From Nostocales cyanobacterium (lineage in GTDB: Bacteria > Cyanobacteriota > Cyanobacteriia > Cyanobacteriales > Nostocaceae): a stretch of 64,000 nucleotides of DNA. The notes beneath the pieces were generated by a model that ran no database searches, was not told where the DNA came from, and was given only the letters and a program-made list of their open reading frames with translations. The translations under genes and the position numbers were made by a program. Location of the stretch: the NCBI GenBank assembly GCA_004292695.1, contig RDXV01000001.1:1-64000 (forward strand), in the 5' to 3' direction. Below are positions 46,958 to 56,199 of the stretch, piece after piece (position 1 is the first letter of the stretch; each line of letters begins with the position of its first letter).

Positions 46958-47860
46958 ATGAAACTTAAACGTCGTCAATTTCTCATTTTTAGTGGACTTA
47001 GCACCATTGCTTCTAGTTTTTTAGGATGGAAACTGAAACATCAAAATTATGAAAATCCATTTTTAGAAACTGCTGTAGCTGCAAATCCTAAATCTAAAGA
47101 TTTACTACTTAGATTTGTGTCTGTTGCGGATACAGGAACTGGTGCGAGGGGACAGTATTCAGTAGCAAAAGCGATGAATTCTTATCATCAGAAAAAGCCT
47201 TATGATTTAGTAGTTTTAGCTGGAGATAATATTTACAATAACGGAGAAATTGAGAAAATAGAAGCGGTTTTTGAAAAACCTTATCAACCTTTATTAAAAA
47301 AAGGGGTGAAATTTCATGCTTGTTTGGGAAATCACGATATTAGAACTGAAAATGGTGATCCACAGGTAAAATATCCTGGTTTTAATATGCAAGGAAAAAG
47401 GTACTATACCTTTAGTAAAAATAATGTGCAGTTTTTCGCTTTAGATACAAATGGTAACGCAGATTGGAAAAATCAGTTAATTTGGTTAGAAAAAGAATTG
47501 AGTTCAAGTAAAGCGAAATGGAAAATAGTTTTTGGTCATCATCAGATTTATGCTTCTGGTCATTATGGAACTAATTCCAAACTGATTCAAACTTTCACAC
47601 CTTTATTTAAAAAGTATGGTGTGCAACTTTATATCAATGGCCATGAACATCATTATGAACGCACTCGTGATATTAATGGAACGACCTATTTAATATGTGG
47701 TGCGGGTGCGGGAAATCGTCCGGTAGGACGTTCTGAATGGACTGAATACTCAACAAGTAATTTAAGTTTTGCAGCTTATAATGTCTATGCAGATAGAATT
47801 GAAATCAGTGGTATTGGGACTGATAACAAAGTTTTTGATCAGGGGGTAGTTAAGTTATAA
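46958..47860 (+). CDS. Tat-exported metallophosphoesterase (purple acid phosphatase-like)
   Basis: 300 residues. A twin-arginine signal KRRQFLIFSG (residues 4-13) with hydrophobic core and likely cleavage at TAVAA (38-42). The binuclear metal site motifs are all present: D58 (SVADTG), GDN 89-91, GNHD 124-127, GHHQIYASGH and NGHEHHYER. The predicted function is periplasmic hydrolysis of phosphate esters. Substrate is unknown; phosphate scavenging is a reasonable guess. It is monocistronic and divergent from the membrane protein. Confidence 0.9.
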   Translation: MKLKRRQFLIFSGLSTIASSFLGWKLKHQNYENPFLETAVAANPKSKDLLLRFVSVADTGTGARGQYSVAKAMNSYHQKKPYDLVVLAGDNIYNNGEIEKIEAVFEKPYQPLLKKGVKFHACLGNHDIRTENGDPQVKYPGFNMQGKRYYTFSKNNVQFFALDTNGNADWKNQLIWLEKELSSSKAKWKIVFGHHQIYASGHYGTNSKLIQTFTPLFKKYGVQLYINGHEHHYERTRDINGTTYLICGAGAGNRPVGRSEWTEYSTSNLSFAAYNVYADRIEISGIGTDNKVFDQGVVKL

Positions 47861-47867
47861 ATTAGTC

Positions 47868-47904
47868 ATCAGCTATCAGCTATCAGCTATCAGCTATCAG
47901 CTAT
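47868..47904. repeat. STRR, ATCAGCT heptamers
   Basis: Five copies of ATCAGCT between the convergent phosphoesterase and pheS genes. The sequence after it (to 47984) is related to 29753-29838. Confidence 0.9.
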
Positions 47905-47990
47905 GAAAATAAAATCTGAATACTGAATATATGATCTATTCAATGTGTAAATCATAATGCTGACCGCTGAAAGCTGACTGCTAAGAAATT

Positions 47991-48983
47991 TTAAAACTGC
48001 CGTAAAAAACGCAAATCGCTATTATATAAACGGCGAATATCATCAATTTGATGTAAAACCATAGCAAAACGTTCTACACCAAAACCGGCGGCAAAACCAC
48101 TATAAATTTCCGGGTCATAACCCACAGATTTTAAAACATTAGGGTCAACCATACCGCAACCCATAACTTCTAACCAGCGGCCATTCCATTGTAGGTCTAC
48201 TTCCGCAGAGGGTTCAGTAAAGGGAAAATAACTAGCACGGAAGCGGATGGGTAAGTCACCAAACATAGCTTGTAAAAATACTTTCACAGTACCTTTCAAG
48301 TCAGTAAAAGTTAAACCTTCATCTACTGCCAAAAGTTCAATTTGATGGAATACAGCGGAGTGGGTAGCGTCTACATCATCTCGCCGATAAACCCGACCAG
48401 GTGCAACAATTCTAATGGGTGGTTCTTCCTTTTCCATGTAGCGAATTTGCACCGATGAGGTGTGAGTACGGAGCAAATTACCATCTGGTAAATAGAAGGT
48501 ATCTTGCATATCGCGGGCGGGGTGGTCAGGGGGAGTGTTGAGAGCTTCAAAATTATAGTAGTCAGTTTCCATTTCTGACCCTTGAGCCACCGTGTAACCC
48601 AGACCAACAAAGATATCTAGAGCTTGGTCAATGATACCATTGAGGGGATGAACCCGACCTTGGGGGTGGTAGATACCAGGCATAGTGACATCCAGAGTTT
48701 CCGCCTCTAGCTGTGCTTGAATTTTGGCAGATTCTAAAGCGGCACGTTGCTGATCAAGACTGTTTTGTAAGGCTTCTTTCACAGTGTTGGCGATCGCCCC
48801 AATTTTAGGACGTTCTTCCGCGCTCAGTTTACCCATATTGCGTAAAAGTTCGCCCAATTGGCCTTTTTTCCCCAGATAGTTAATTCTCAATTCTTCTAAA
48901 CCTTCCAGGGTATTGACAGCGGCGATCGCCGCCACTCCATCCTGCTGCAATGCTAAAAGTTGATCCTCTAAATTGCTAGTCAT
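47991..48983 (-). CDS. pheS: Phenylalanine-tRNA ligase alpha subunit
   Basis: 330 residues, full length. An N-terminal coiled coil (residues 1-90) for tRNA binding precedes the class II catalytic core: [19 protein letters not shown], motif 2 [30 protein letters not shown] and motif 3 [22 protein letters not shown]. It charges tRNA-Phe as an alpha2-beta2 enzyme with PheT, which is not in this window. HIP1-like GGCGATCGCC sites lie inside the gene near 48790 and 48922. Confidence 0.97.
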   Translation of the reverse strand: MTSNLEDQLLALQQDGVAAIAAVNTLEGLEELRINYLGKKGQLGELLRNMGKLSAEERPKIGAIANTVKEALQNSLDQQRAALESAKIQAQLEAETLDVTMPGIYHPQGRVHPLNGIIDQALDIFVGLGYTVAQGSEMETDYYNFEALNTPPDHPARDMQDTFYLPDGNLLRTHTSSVQIRYMEKEEPPIRIVAPGRVYRRDDVDATHSAVFHQIELLAVDEGLTFTDLKGTVKVFLQAMFGDLPIRFRASYFPFTEPSAEVDLQWNGRWLEVMGCGMVDPNVLKSVGYDPEIYSGFAAGFGVERFAMVLHQIDDIRRLYNSDLRFLRQF

Positions 48984-49265
48984 TAGTTAGTAAATGGTCA
49001 TAAATTATAGATTAGTGATCAGTTATTAGTAGTCGGTGGCAAAATGTCAACAGCTAACAACTGACGCAGGACAATTAACCTTAACAATGTGCCATGAACC
49101 AGTCAATGGCAAAAGTTAAAGTATCATCTACATTTACCAGTGTAGAAGCTGATCAACCATGAAAAATATTTTTCTGGTAGGTGTGACCAAAAACACTGAC
49201 AAGAAATTATTCACTATTTATTAATGACTAATCAGCAATTACCAAAGACCGATTACCAATGAGCA

Positions 49266-50063
49266 ATGAAGTTACTAATTAGCAATGATGACGGCATTTC
49301 CGGCTTGGGCATTCGCACCTTAGCCAATACCTTAGCCGAAGCGGGTCATGAAGTAAGTGTGGTTTGTCCAGACCGGGAAAGATCCGCAACTGGTCATGGA
49401 CTCACCTTACATCAACCCATTCGCGCCGAAGTGGTAGGAGCATTATTTCATCCTTCTATTAGTGCTTGGGCTTGTGATGGCACACCCTCTGACTGTGTGA
49501 AATTAGCTTTGTGGGCATTACTTGATTCTCCCCCAGACTTGGTATTATCAGGAATTAACCAAGGTGCGAACTTAGGGACAGAAATTTTGTATTCTGGAAC
49601 TGTTTCTGCGGCAATGGAGGGTATGATAGAAGGTATCCCCAGTATTGCTCTGAGTTTAACCAGCTACGACCACAAAGACTTTAAACCAGCGGCTAAGTTT
49701 GCTAAACTCCTGGTAGACCAAATAGCAGCACAATCAGTTAGAGATTTAATGTTACTTAATGTCAATATTCCTGCTGTGGCATGGGAAGAAATAGCTGGTG
49801 TTACCATCACAAGACAAGGTATCAGACGCTATACAGATGTCTTTGATAAGCGCATTGATCCACGTGGTAAAACTTACTATTGGCTTACAGGAGAAGTGTT
49901 AGAGGATGTAGAACTGCCAGCAGATTTGAATGTAGGTGAAAATGTGCCTATTGATGTAGAAGTTATCCGTAAAAATTTTATTAGTATAACCCCCTTGCAA
50001 TATAATCTCACTTATACCAGTGGTCTGCAAAAACTAACTCAATGGGATTTTAAACTTAGATAA
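49266..50063 (+). CDS. surE: 5'/3'-nucleotidase SurE
   Basis: 265 residues. [47 protein letters not shown] carries the metal-binding DD (8-9) and the conserved S/N ligands; [24 protein letters not shown] completes the site. SurE dephosphorylates nucleoside monophosphates. It is monocistronic, upstream of a small putative antisense ORF and the MBL gene. Confidence 0.96.
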   Translation: MKLLISNDDGISGLGIRTLANTLAEAGHEVSVVCPDRERSATGHGLTLHQPIRAEVVGALFHPSISAWACDGTPSDCVKLALWALLDSPPDLVLSGINQGANLGTEILYSGTVSAAMEGMIEGIPSIALSLTSYDHKDFKPAAKFAKLLVDQIAAQSVRDLMLLNVNIPAVAWEEIAGVTITRQGIRRYTDVFDKRIDPRGKTYYWLTGEVLEDVELPADLNVGENVPIDVEVIRKNFISITPLQYNLTYTSGLQKLTQWDFKLR

Positions 50064-50157
50064 ATTTTTGCGGTATTTGCTGATAAATTGGTCTAAATTG
50101 AACAAAACCCGGTAGAAATACCAAGATCAACACAGTAACTACTTGAAAGTCATCCAT
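50056..50157 (-). CDS. Possible very small membrane protein, 33 residues
   Basis: ATG at 50157 to TAA at 50056, its last bases antisense to the surE 3-prime end. The product [20 protein letters not shown]... has one hydrophobic stretch ([14 protein letters not shown]) and a polar end [10 protein letters not shown]. There is only a weak RBS. A frame this short can occur by chance, so this is a candidate only. Confidence 0.3.
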   Translation of the reverse strand: MDDFQVVTVLILVFLPGFVQFRPIYQQIPQKFI

Positions 50158-50421
50158 AACGGATAGATTCCGGTTAATTACGAGTTTCGGTGTATATTGT
50201 TTAACTCATGATGAAATTTTACAAAATGGGGTCAACAGAATAACCTGATGTAAGAAACCAGAAATTGGCAAACAAAACTATTGACCTAGTTCAATTTATA
50301 CTCATAGTATGCTTTATTACCAAAAGGTACTTTATAATCAGATTGGTAAGAAAGCGTAGACTAGAAAATATAAAAAGCATTTTTTTGATTTATCGCCCGC
50401 TCAGTCCAGCAACCAACACCC
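50064..50421. other. Intergenic region surE to MBL hydrolase
   Basis: About 360 AT-rich bases. It contains the small candidate ORF on the minus strand and presumably the MBL gene promoter. No RNA gene or strong repeat was seen. Confidence 0.5.
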
Positions 50422-51312
50422 ATGTCTAGGATAGAGAACCAATTTACCGTACAATTTTGGGGCGTTAGGGGCAGCATCCCCTGTCCTGGTCCACATACCG
50501 TCCGTTACGGAGGTAATACCCCTTGTGTTGCCATGCAAGTGGGCGGTAAAAGATTGATTTTTGATTGTGGAACAGGAGTCCATGTTTTGGGTCAGTATCT
50601 ATTGACTCAAATGCCCGTAGAAGGTCACATCTTCTTCACCCATTCCCACTGGGATCATATGCAGGGGTTTCCGTTCTTTACCCCGGCTTTTATTAAAGGA
50701 AATAACTTTAATATTTATGGTGCGATCGCCCCAGACGGCTCAACAATTGAGCAGCGCCTTAATGATCAAATGCTCCATCCCAATTTCCCAGTCCCTTTAC
50801 AAATCATGCAGTCCAACTTGGATTTTCATAATATTCAAGCTGGAGAACCAATTCACATTGATGATATCACCATAGAAACAGCATACCTCAATCATCCAGG
50901 GGAAGCTGTAGGATACAGAGTTAACTGGCGTGGTGGAGCAGCAGTGTACATTACAGATACAGAACATTATCCCGATAAATTAGACGAAAACGTACTGTGG
51001 TTATCACGGAATGCTGACGTTTTAATTTACGATTCTACCTACACAGACGATGAATATTATTCATCCAAAGCGCCTAAAATTGGTTGGGGACACTCGACAT
51101 GGCAAGAAGCTGTGAAAATAGCTCAAGCTGCTAACGTCAAAACTCTTGTGATCTTCCATCATGATCCATCGCACAATGATGATTTCTTGGATGATGTAGG
51201 TCAACAAGCGGCTGATAAATTTCCTGGTGCAATTATGGCGCGAGAAGGTTTGGTACTCCAAGTTTCAGTTTTAGATTCGGTATCTGAGACTTTACCTATC
51301 AGCAAATCATGA
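50422..51312 (+). CDS. MBL-fold metal-dependent hydrolase
   Basis: 296 residues, metallo-beta-lactamase fold of the PhnP/RNase Z-like branch. FWGVRGSIPCPGPHTVRYGGNTPCVAM opens the protein. The metal motif H74-x-H76-x-D78-H79 (THSHWDHMQG) is intact. AVYITDTEHYPD and a late HH (LVIFHHDPSHND) complete the site. Hydrolase substrate is unknown: phosphodiesters such as cyclic nucleotides are typical of relatives. It is monocistronic. An HIP1-type GCGATCGCC lies within the gene near 50733. Confidence 0.88.
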   Translation: MSRIENQFTVQFWGVRGSIPCPGPHTVRYGGNTPCVAMQVGGKRLIFDCGTGVHVLGQYLLTQMPVEGHIFFTHSHWDHMQGFPFFTPAFIKGNNFNIYGAIAPDGSTIEQRLNDQMLHPNFPVPLQIMQSNLDFHNIQAGEPIHIDDITIETAYLNHPGEAVGYRVNWRGGAAVYITDTEHYPDKLDENVLWLSRNADVLIYDSTYTDDEYYSSKAPKIGWGHSTWQEAVKIAQAANVKTLVIFHHDPSHNDDFLDDVGQQAADKFPGAIMAREGLVLQVSVLDSVSETLPISKS

Positions 51313-51639
51313 CATAAAATCTGGGTAAAAATTTAAAATTCATCTATTCTGTGGATTGGGAAACCTACGGTGTATGCCCAGCGTCACTTTTGAGTAGTTG
51401 ATATTGCTATTTATATGTAGATTTAGACTAGATTGGTGATATATAAAGCTACTAGCGTCATTCCTGAGTTGTAATGTAGGTGAAGCAAGGGGTAGATTTC
51501 TGAGTTTTCACCTCTTTAAACAGGCTTATTTGCTTTGTATTGAGCTAACCAGTAGAAAAAGTGACTGATAGCAACGACAGATACAATAAAAGTAAGTAAA
51601 CGCTAATAGTAAAGATAAACCTAAAATCCCAGAATCCAA
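51313..51639. other. Intergenic region MBL hydrolase to ribF
   Basis: 327 bases. The half nearer ribF holds a hydrophobic, apparently frame-disrupted small ORF on the minus strand (51516-51639) and the ribF promoter. The other half shows nothing recognisable; no FMN riboswitch was seen. Confidence 0.5.
51516..51639 (-). pseudogene. Possible frameshifted small membrane ORF
   Basis: From TTG 51639 one frame reads LDSGILGLSLLLAFTYF; after a one-base shift near 51588 a second frame continues IVSVVAISHFFYWLAQYKAN... to a TAA at 51516-51518. Together they would make a ~40-residue single-helix protein. Alone, neither frame has both a start and a sensible end. It could be a disrupted gene, a sequencing error, or chance. 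Confidence 0.25.
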
Positions 51640-52752
51640 GTGCTAAATTTGTCTAAAAATGGGTGTTCTGTGTGGGTTGCTGCTTCAACAGAACAGCTAC
51701 TGACACCAACTGCTGTTGCTCTTGGTAAGTTTGATGGTGTTCATCTTGGCCATCAAAGAGTAATTCAACCAATTTTGCCTTCAGCAGCGGTTGAAAATGG
51801 GCGGGAAGATAGGGAGAAATATTCAAAATACTTACCTGATCATCCAACTGCATCATCAACTGTACCAAAACCCCAAAAATCTAAACCCATATATTCCACA
51901 GTCGTCACCTTTGATCCTCATCCCCAGGAGTTTTTTAGCGGCCAGCGTCGTACCCTGTTAACACCCTTGGAGGAAAAAGTGGAACAATTGCAAAAGCTAG
52001 GTGTTCAACAACTGGTATTATTACCCTTTAATCAAGAATTATCTGCCCTTTCTCCAGCAGAATTTGTTGAAAAAATCCTGGTTCAACAATTGCAATGTCA
52101 AAAAATCAGTGTGGGAGAGGATTTTTGTTTTGGTAAAAAACGCGCAGGTACAGCCCAGGATTTACAAACCATAGCAGCCAGTTACAATATACCTGTAACT
52201 ATTGTTCCTATTCAAACGGATCAAGATCAACCACTACAAGAAATTAATTGTACTCACAATAGTTATTTAACGGATGATGGCAGAATTAGCACCTCATCAA
52301 TTCGCCAAAGTTTAGAAATTGGAGATGTCAGCAAAGCTAACCGTTTATTAGGAAGAGCTTACAGCTTAACTGGTGTAGTAGTCACAGGACAAAAGTTAGG
52401 TAGAACAATAGGTTTTCCCACAGCTAACCTACAACTACCAGAGGATAAATTTTTACCCCGTCAAGGAGTTTATGCTGTCAGGGTTTTTATTCACAGTCAA
52501 ACCCCTGATACTGATCCTGTGCAAAAAATAGGCGTGATGAATATTGGCAACCGTCCCACCGTCAATGGTACAAATTCATCCATAGAAGTAAATATATTTG
52601 ATTGGTCTGGTGATTTGTACGGACAAAAATTAGTAGTAGAATTAGTAAAATTTTTACGTCCTGAACAAAAATTTGCTAATTTAGAAGCCCTAAAAAATCA
52701 AATTCAGCTTGATAGCACCATAGCTAGAGAAATTTTAAGTAGTCAATACTGA
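51640..52752 (+). CDS. ribF: Bifunctional riboflavin kinase / FAD synthetase
   Basis: 370 residues from GTG 51640. The N-terminal FMN adenylyltransferase domain has GKFDGVHLGHQRVI and VGEDFCFGKKRAGTAQDL, with TSSIRQSLEIGDVSKANRLLGR at its end. The C-terminal kinase has GRTIGFPTANLQLPEDKFLPRQGVYAV. It makes FMN then FAD from riboflavin. Between the H-x-G-H region and TVVTFDPHPQEFF there is a ~35-residue hydrophilic insertion (ENGREDREKYSKYLPDH...), making the protein ~50 residues longer than typical. Confidence 0.95.
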   Translation: MLNLSKNGCSVWVAASTEQLLTPTAVALGKFDGVHLGHQRVIQPILPSAAVENGREDREKYSKYLPDHPTASSTVPKPQKSKPIYSTVVTFDPHPQEFFSGQRRTLLTPLEEKVEQLQKLGVQQLVLLPFNQELSALSPAEFVEKILVQQLQCQKISVGEDFCFGKKRAGTAQDLQTIAASYNIPVTIVPIQTDQDQPLQEINCTHNSYLTDDGRISTSSIRQSLEIGDVSKANRLLGRAYSLTGVVVTGQKLGRTIGFPTANLQLPEDKFLPRQGVYAVRVFIHSQTPDTDPVQKIGVMNIGNRPTVNGTNSSIEVNIFDWSGDLYGQKLVVELVKFLRPEQKFANLEALKNQIQLDSTIAREILSSQY

Positions 52753-52785
52753 ATTTACGTGATTTATAGGGAACAATTTATGTAA

Positions 52786-52872
52786 GGAGTCAGAAGTCAG
52801 GAGTCAGGAGTCAGGAGAATAAATTGCTACCAATTACCAATTACCAATTACCAATTACCAATTACCCATTAC
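52786..52872. repeat. STRR: AGTCAGG and ACCAATT heptamers
   Basis: AGTCAGG/AGTCAGA units (52788-52815) and about six ACCAATT/ACCCATT units (52827-52872), ending ten bases before the moxR start. Confidence 0.9.
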
Positions 52873-52881
52873 CTAAAGAGA

Positions 52882-53790
52882 ATGAGAGAAAAAATTGACG
52901 TTTTAACCCAAAATCTAGCTCGTACCATCGTTGGTAAAAATGAGGCTGTACGCTTAGTATTGGTAGCTTTATTGGGTGGTGGTCATGCTTTATTAGAAGA
53001 TGTACCTGGTGTGGGTAAAACCCTACTAGCTAAGTCCTTAGCGCGTTCTGTAGATGGTAAATTTCAACGTTTACAATGTACTCCCGACTTACTTCCTACA
53101 GATATCACAGGTACAAATATTTGGAATCCGAAAAGCGGTGAATTTTCCTTTATGCCAGGCCCTGTATTTGCTAATGTTTTATTAGCAGATGAAATTAACC
53201 GTGCTACTCCCCGTACCCAGTCAGCTTTGCTGGAAGTAATGGAAGAACGTCAGGTGACAGTGGATGGTGTATCTCGTGCTGTTCCCCAACCATTTTTTGT
53301 AATTGCAACTCAAAACCCTGTGGAATATCAAGGAACATTTCCTTTACCAGAAGCACAAATGGATAGGTTTATGTTGTCTTTGAGTTTGGGTTATCCTTCG
53401 GAAACTGAAGAAATGCAAATGTTACAAAATCTGCAACAAGGTGTACAACTAAGTGATTTACAACCTTGTATTAGTTTAGAAGAAGTTGATCAATTACGTC
53501 ATCTTTGTTCTCAGGTAAATATAGATAAATCTCTACAACAATACATTTTAGATTTAGTACGGACTACTAGACAGGATGAAGAAATTACTTTAGGTGTTAG
53601 TCCTCGTGGTACGGTTGCATTACAAAAAGGATCTCAAGCATTAGCTTTTATTTTAGGTAGAGATTATGTAATTCCTGATGATGTGAAATTTTTAGCACCT
53701 TATGTTTTGAGTCATCGTTTAATTCCTAGAGGTGGAAGGAATGCGAAGACTGTAGTTGATCGGATTTTGCGATCTGTGGCAATTCCTTAA
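52882..53790 (+). CDS. MoxR-family AAA+ ATPase
   Basis: 302 residues, complete. Walker A GVPGVGKTLLAKS-type (VPGVGKTLLAKSLA, GVGKT 43-47), Walker B VLLADEINRATPRTQSALLEVMEERQVTVDG, sensor FFVIATQNPVEYQGTFPLPEAQMDRFMLSL, and a C-terminal lid (LGVSPRGTVALQKGSQALAFILGR). MoxR ATPases act as chaperones that load or mature partner proteins, often VWA-domain proteins; none is adjacent here. The STRR array replaces a normal spacer and the ATG lacks a clear RBS beyond AAAGAG. Confidence 0.93.
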   Translation: MREKIDVLTQNLARTIVGKNEAVRLVLVALLGGGHALLEDVPGVGKTLLAKSLARSVDGKFQRLQCTPDLLPTDITGTNIWNPKSGEFSFMPGPVFANVLLADEINRATPRTQSALLEVMEERQVTVDGVSRAVPQPFFVIATQNPVEYQGTFPLPEAQMDRFMLSLSLGYPSETEEMQMLQNLQQGVQLSDLQPCISLEEVDQLRHLCSQVNIDKSLQQYILDLVRTTRQDEEITLGVSPRGTVALQKGSQALAFILGRDYVIPDDVKFLAPYVLSHRLIPRGGRNAKTVVDRILRSVAIP

Positions 53791-53898
53791 AGGTGAGAGG
53801 TGACAGGTGACAGAGGTAAAAGTTTATTTTTGTATAGTTACATCTTGCACCTGTTACAAATATAATAAATTTATTTGATAAAAAGATAGTTTATAATT

Positions 53899-55311
53899 AT
53901 GCAGAAAATTACTATCAGAAACTTTGGTGCTATTGAATATGCAGAGATTGAAGTTAAGAAAATCTTGGTTTTGATTGGTGAGCAAGCAAGTGGTAAAAGC
54001 ACTATTGCCAAATTAATTTATTTTTTTAAATCATTAAGGGATGATTTGTTTAGTCAAATTTATCAGGATACACAGAAGGATTATTTTCACACTCCTTCAG
54101 ACCTTATATTTCCTCTAAGAGAAAAATTTTACGACTTTTTCGGTTCTACATTTCATATTCCTAATTTTGAAATAAAATTTGATTACAGTGTTGAGGATGA
54201 TAAATGGCTAAAACTCAGCTTGGATCATCGCAAAAAACTTTATCCTGAGTTCAGCCATAATTTTTTGAATGAGAACTTTAAATCTTCAGCAAGTACAATT
54301 AAAAAACTTTTTCAACAAGGTTTAAATACAAATAATATTCACGAACAATTGACTCATGAGCAAAATGAAATTAGATATGCTCAAATGCTTTCTAGATTAT
54401 TAAACGATTTATTTGAAAGTAATCAAACAAATTCTTTATTTATTATTGCGGGTAGAAATGCTACTGTAAGTTATTCTGATTTGTTTCAAAAATATTTGTT
54501 TGCAAGTGTTCAGAGTAGTCTAGAAGAAAATAGCAAGATAAAGAAATTCCAGCGCAAGGAACAAACCATAGATGAAACATTAATGTTAAAGTTTATGGAA
54601 AAAGTAGGAAAACTAAAAGATATTTTCAAAAAATTTGGAAACATCGAAGAAATAATTGAGATTTATGAAGAAGAAGAAGATGCAAAACAAAAATTATATG
54701 TGGTCAAAACTAAGATAGAAGAAATATTAAAAGGAGAATATCGAATTGATAATAGAGGTGAGAAAATTGTATTTAATAAAGTAACTGAAGAGTTTGTTTA
54801 TCTTTCTAATGCTTCATCTGGACAACAAGAATCTATCAGGATTTTACAAGATATATTCCTGAATATTCTTGATGATGCAAAGATATTAAGAATAATAGAA
54901 GAACCAGAAGCACATTTATTTCCTGTTGCTCAAAAGCAAATGATTGAGTTATTATCTTTAATGGTTAATCAAAATGACGATAATCAACTCATCATCACCA
55001 CTCATAGTCCTTATGTACTTACAGTTTTTAATAATTTACTTTTTGCAAATAGAGTAGTTGAAAAGAATCCCTCAGCAGAATCAGAAGTAGCAGAAATTAT
55101 CCCTCAAGATTGTTGGTTAAATGCTAAGGATTTTTCAGCTTATTCATTGGGTAATCAATCTAGTGATGAAACTACGAATTACTGTGAATCTATTTTTAAT
55201 ACTGAAAAAGGTACTATCCAACAAAATTATTTGGATACTGTTTCCGAAATTTTGGGTGGTGATTTTCAGGCTTTGTACAGTATCCACTCTAAAACTTTTA
55301 AAAGAAGATGA
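53899..55311 (+). CDS. ABC-type AAA ATPase (RecF/OLD-like), ATPase of a two-gene cassette
   Basis: 470 residues. It starts KITIRNFGAIEYAEIEVKKI, the N-terminus of SMC/RecF-like AAA_15/AAA_21 ATPases. Walker A G27EQASGKS34, ABC signature SSGQQES at 306-312, Walker B ILRIIEEPE at 329-337 with two glutamates, and an H-loop TTHSPYVL (H369). The middle (~residues 90-290) is helical and coiled-coil-like. There is no C-terminal TOPRIM domain, unlike OLD. Such ATPases sense or load effectors in PARIS, Septu, RloAB and other anti-phage systems. The next gene overlaps by four bases (ATGA) and encodes a predicted nuclease. The gene is AT-rich relative to moxR. Confidence 0.85.
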   Translation: MQKITIRNFGAIEYAEIEVKKILVLIGEQASGKSTIAKLIYFFKSLRDDLFSQIYQDTQKDYFHTPSDLIFPLREKFYDFFGSTFHIPNFEIKFDYSVEDDKWLKLSLDHRKKLYPEFSHNFLNENFKSSASTIKKLFQQGLNTNNIHEQLTHEQNEIRYAQMLSRLLNDLFESNQTNSLFIIAGRNATVSYSDLFQKYLFASVQSSLEENSKIKKFQRKEQTIDETLMLKFMEKVGKLKDIFKKFGNIEEIIEIYEEEEDAKQKLYVVKTKIEEILKGEYRIDNRGEKIVFNKVTEEFVYLSNASSGQQESIRILQDIFLNILDDAKILRIIEEPEAHLFPVAQKQMIELLSLMVNQNDDNQLIITTHSPYVLTVFNNLLFANRVVEKNPSAESEVAEIIPQDCWLNAKDFSAYSLGNQSSDETTNYCESIFNTEKGTIQQNYLDTVSEILGGDFQALYSIHSKTFKRR

Positions 55312-55913
55312 GCAAATTTGACGATATTAAAGAACTGCTATCAAATGCGTTCCCTAATTTTGCTGATATTCTACAAATTGAATTGAGAGAAGAGTTTTCA
55401 GTTACAGACTACAAAGGACAATCTTTTATTATTCTCAGTATTCAGTTTGAGGATAACACATTTTTTATTAGTCTAAATGGTGTGGAAACAATAGTCAATG
55501 GTTTTGATAGCCGCAAGTTATTTAATATCATGAATGCTACAAAAGTTGCTTTTATTCCTATTGATGGAAAACAAGGACTTTTGAGATTTGATGACTCTCA
55601 CTGTGATTTTGTATTTTTTGATGAAACTGATTTTTGTTTTGTAGAATTAAAATTAAATGCCGAAAGCGAAGAAGAAAGAGCTATACGTAAAAATAGAATA
55701 AAAGCTATTGGACAATTAAAAAATACTATTGATTTATTTAATGATAAACTAGGAAGAAATTATGCAGGATTGAATTTAGAAGCTTATGTTTGTACTCCTG
55801 AATTTTACCCTAGATTCAATGCTAGTTGGCAAAAATTGGCGATAGAGTTTGTAGAAGAGTATGAAGGTATCGAACTTTTTGAAAGGAATAATAAAACCTG
55901 TAAGAAAATATAA
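55308..55913 (+). CDS. Predicted PD-(D/E)XK nuclease partner of the ATPase
   Basis: 201 residues. Residues ~93-140 have a PD-(D/E)XK arrangement: D100 in HCDFVFF, then E113-L-K115 in FCFVELKLN, then helix AIGQLKNTI with Q136, the classic D...ExK...Q core of restriction-like nucleases. The N-terminal ~90 residues (DDIKELLSNAFPNFADILQIE, ILSIQFEDNTFFISLNGVET) are a separate alpha/beta part. I know no named family. Overlap with the ATPase gene implies a coupled pair; a toxic nuclease effector gated by the ATPase is my inference. Confidence 0.6.
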   Translation: MSKFDDIKELLSNAFPNFADILQIELREEFSVTDYKGQSFIILSIQFEDNTFFISLNGVETIVNGFDSRKLFNIMNATKVAFIPIDGKQGLLRFDDSHCDFVFFDETDFCFVELKLNAESEEERAIRKNRIKAIGQLKNTIDLFNDKLGRNYAGLNLEAYVCTPEFYPRFNASWQKLAIEFVEEYEGIELFERNNKTCKKI

Positions 55914-56199
55914 ATTCAGACAACAAATTATAATAAAATCTGTTTAAATATCAGGTATATACAAAAACCAAAATATTGACATTACCATAATTCTATTTAT
56001 TCCTAGTACGAAACTCAACTAATTCAGCGCATTTGTTGGAGTTTGCTCCTTTTTGAAAGAAATTATAAAACCTGCAAGTAAATCTAATTGTCTATCTATT
56101 AGATAGAACCGCAGCTACACAAACAAAAACCCTGATTTTTATTTAGTCAACAAAGATAGATTTTATTTGTGTAGTTTTGCAAATTCTATTATCTATGAA

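Noticed and set aside
51313-51639. FMN riboswitch upstream of ribF
   Set aside because: None of the conserved FMN-element sequence blocks could be recognised.
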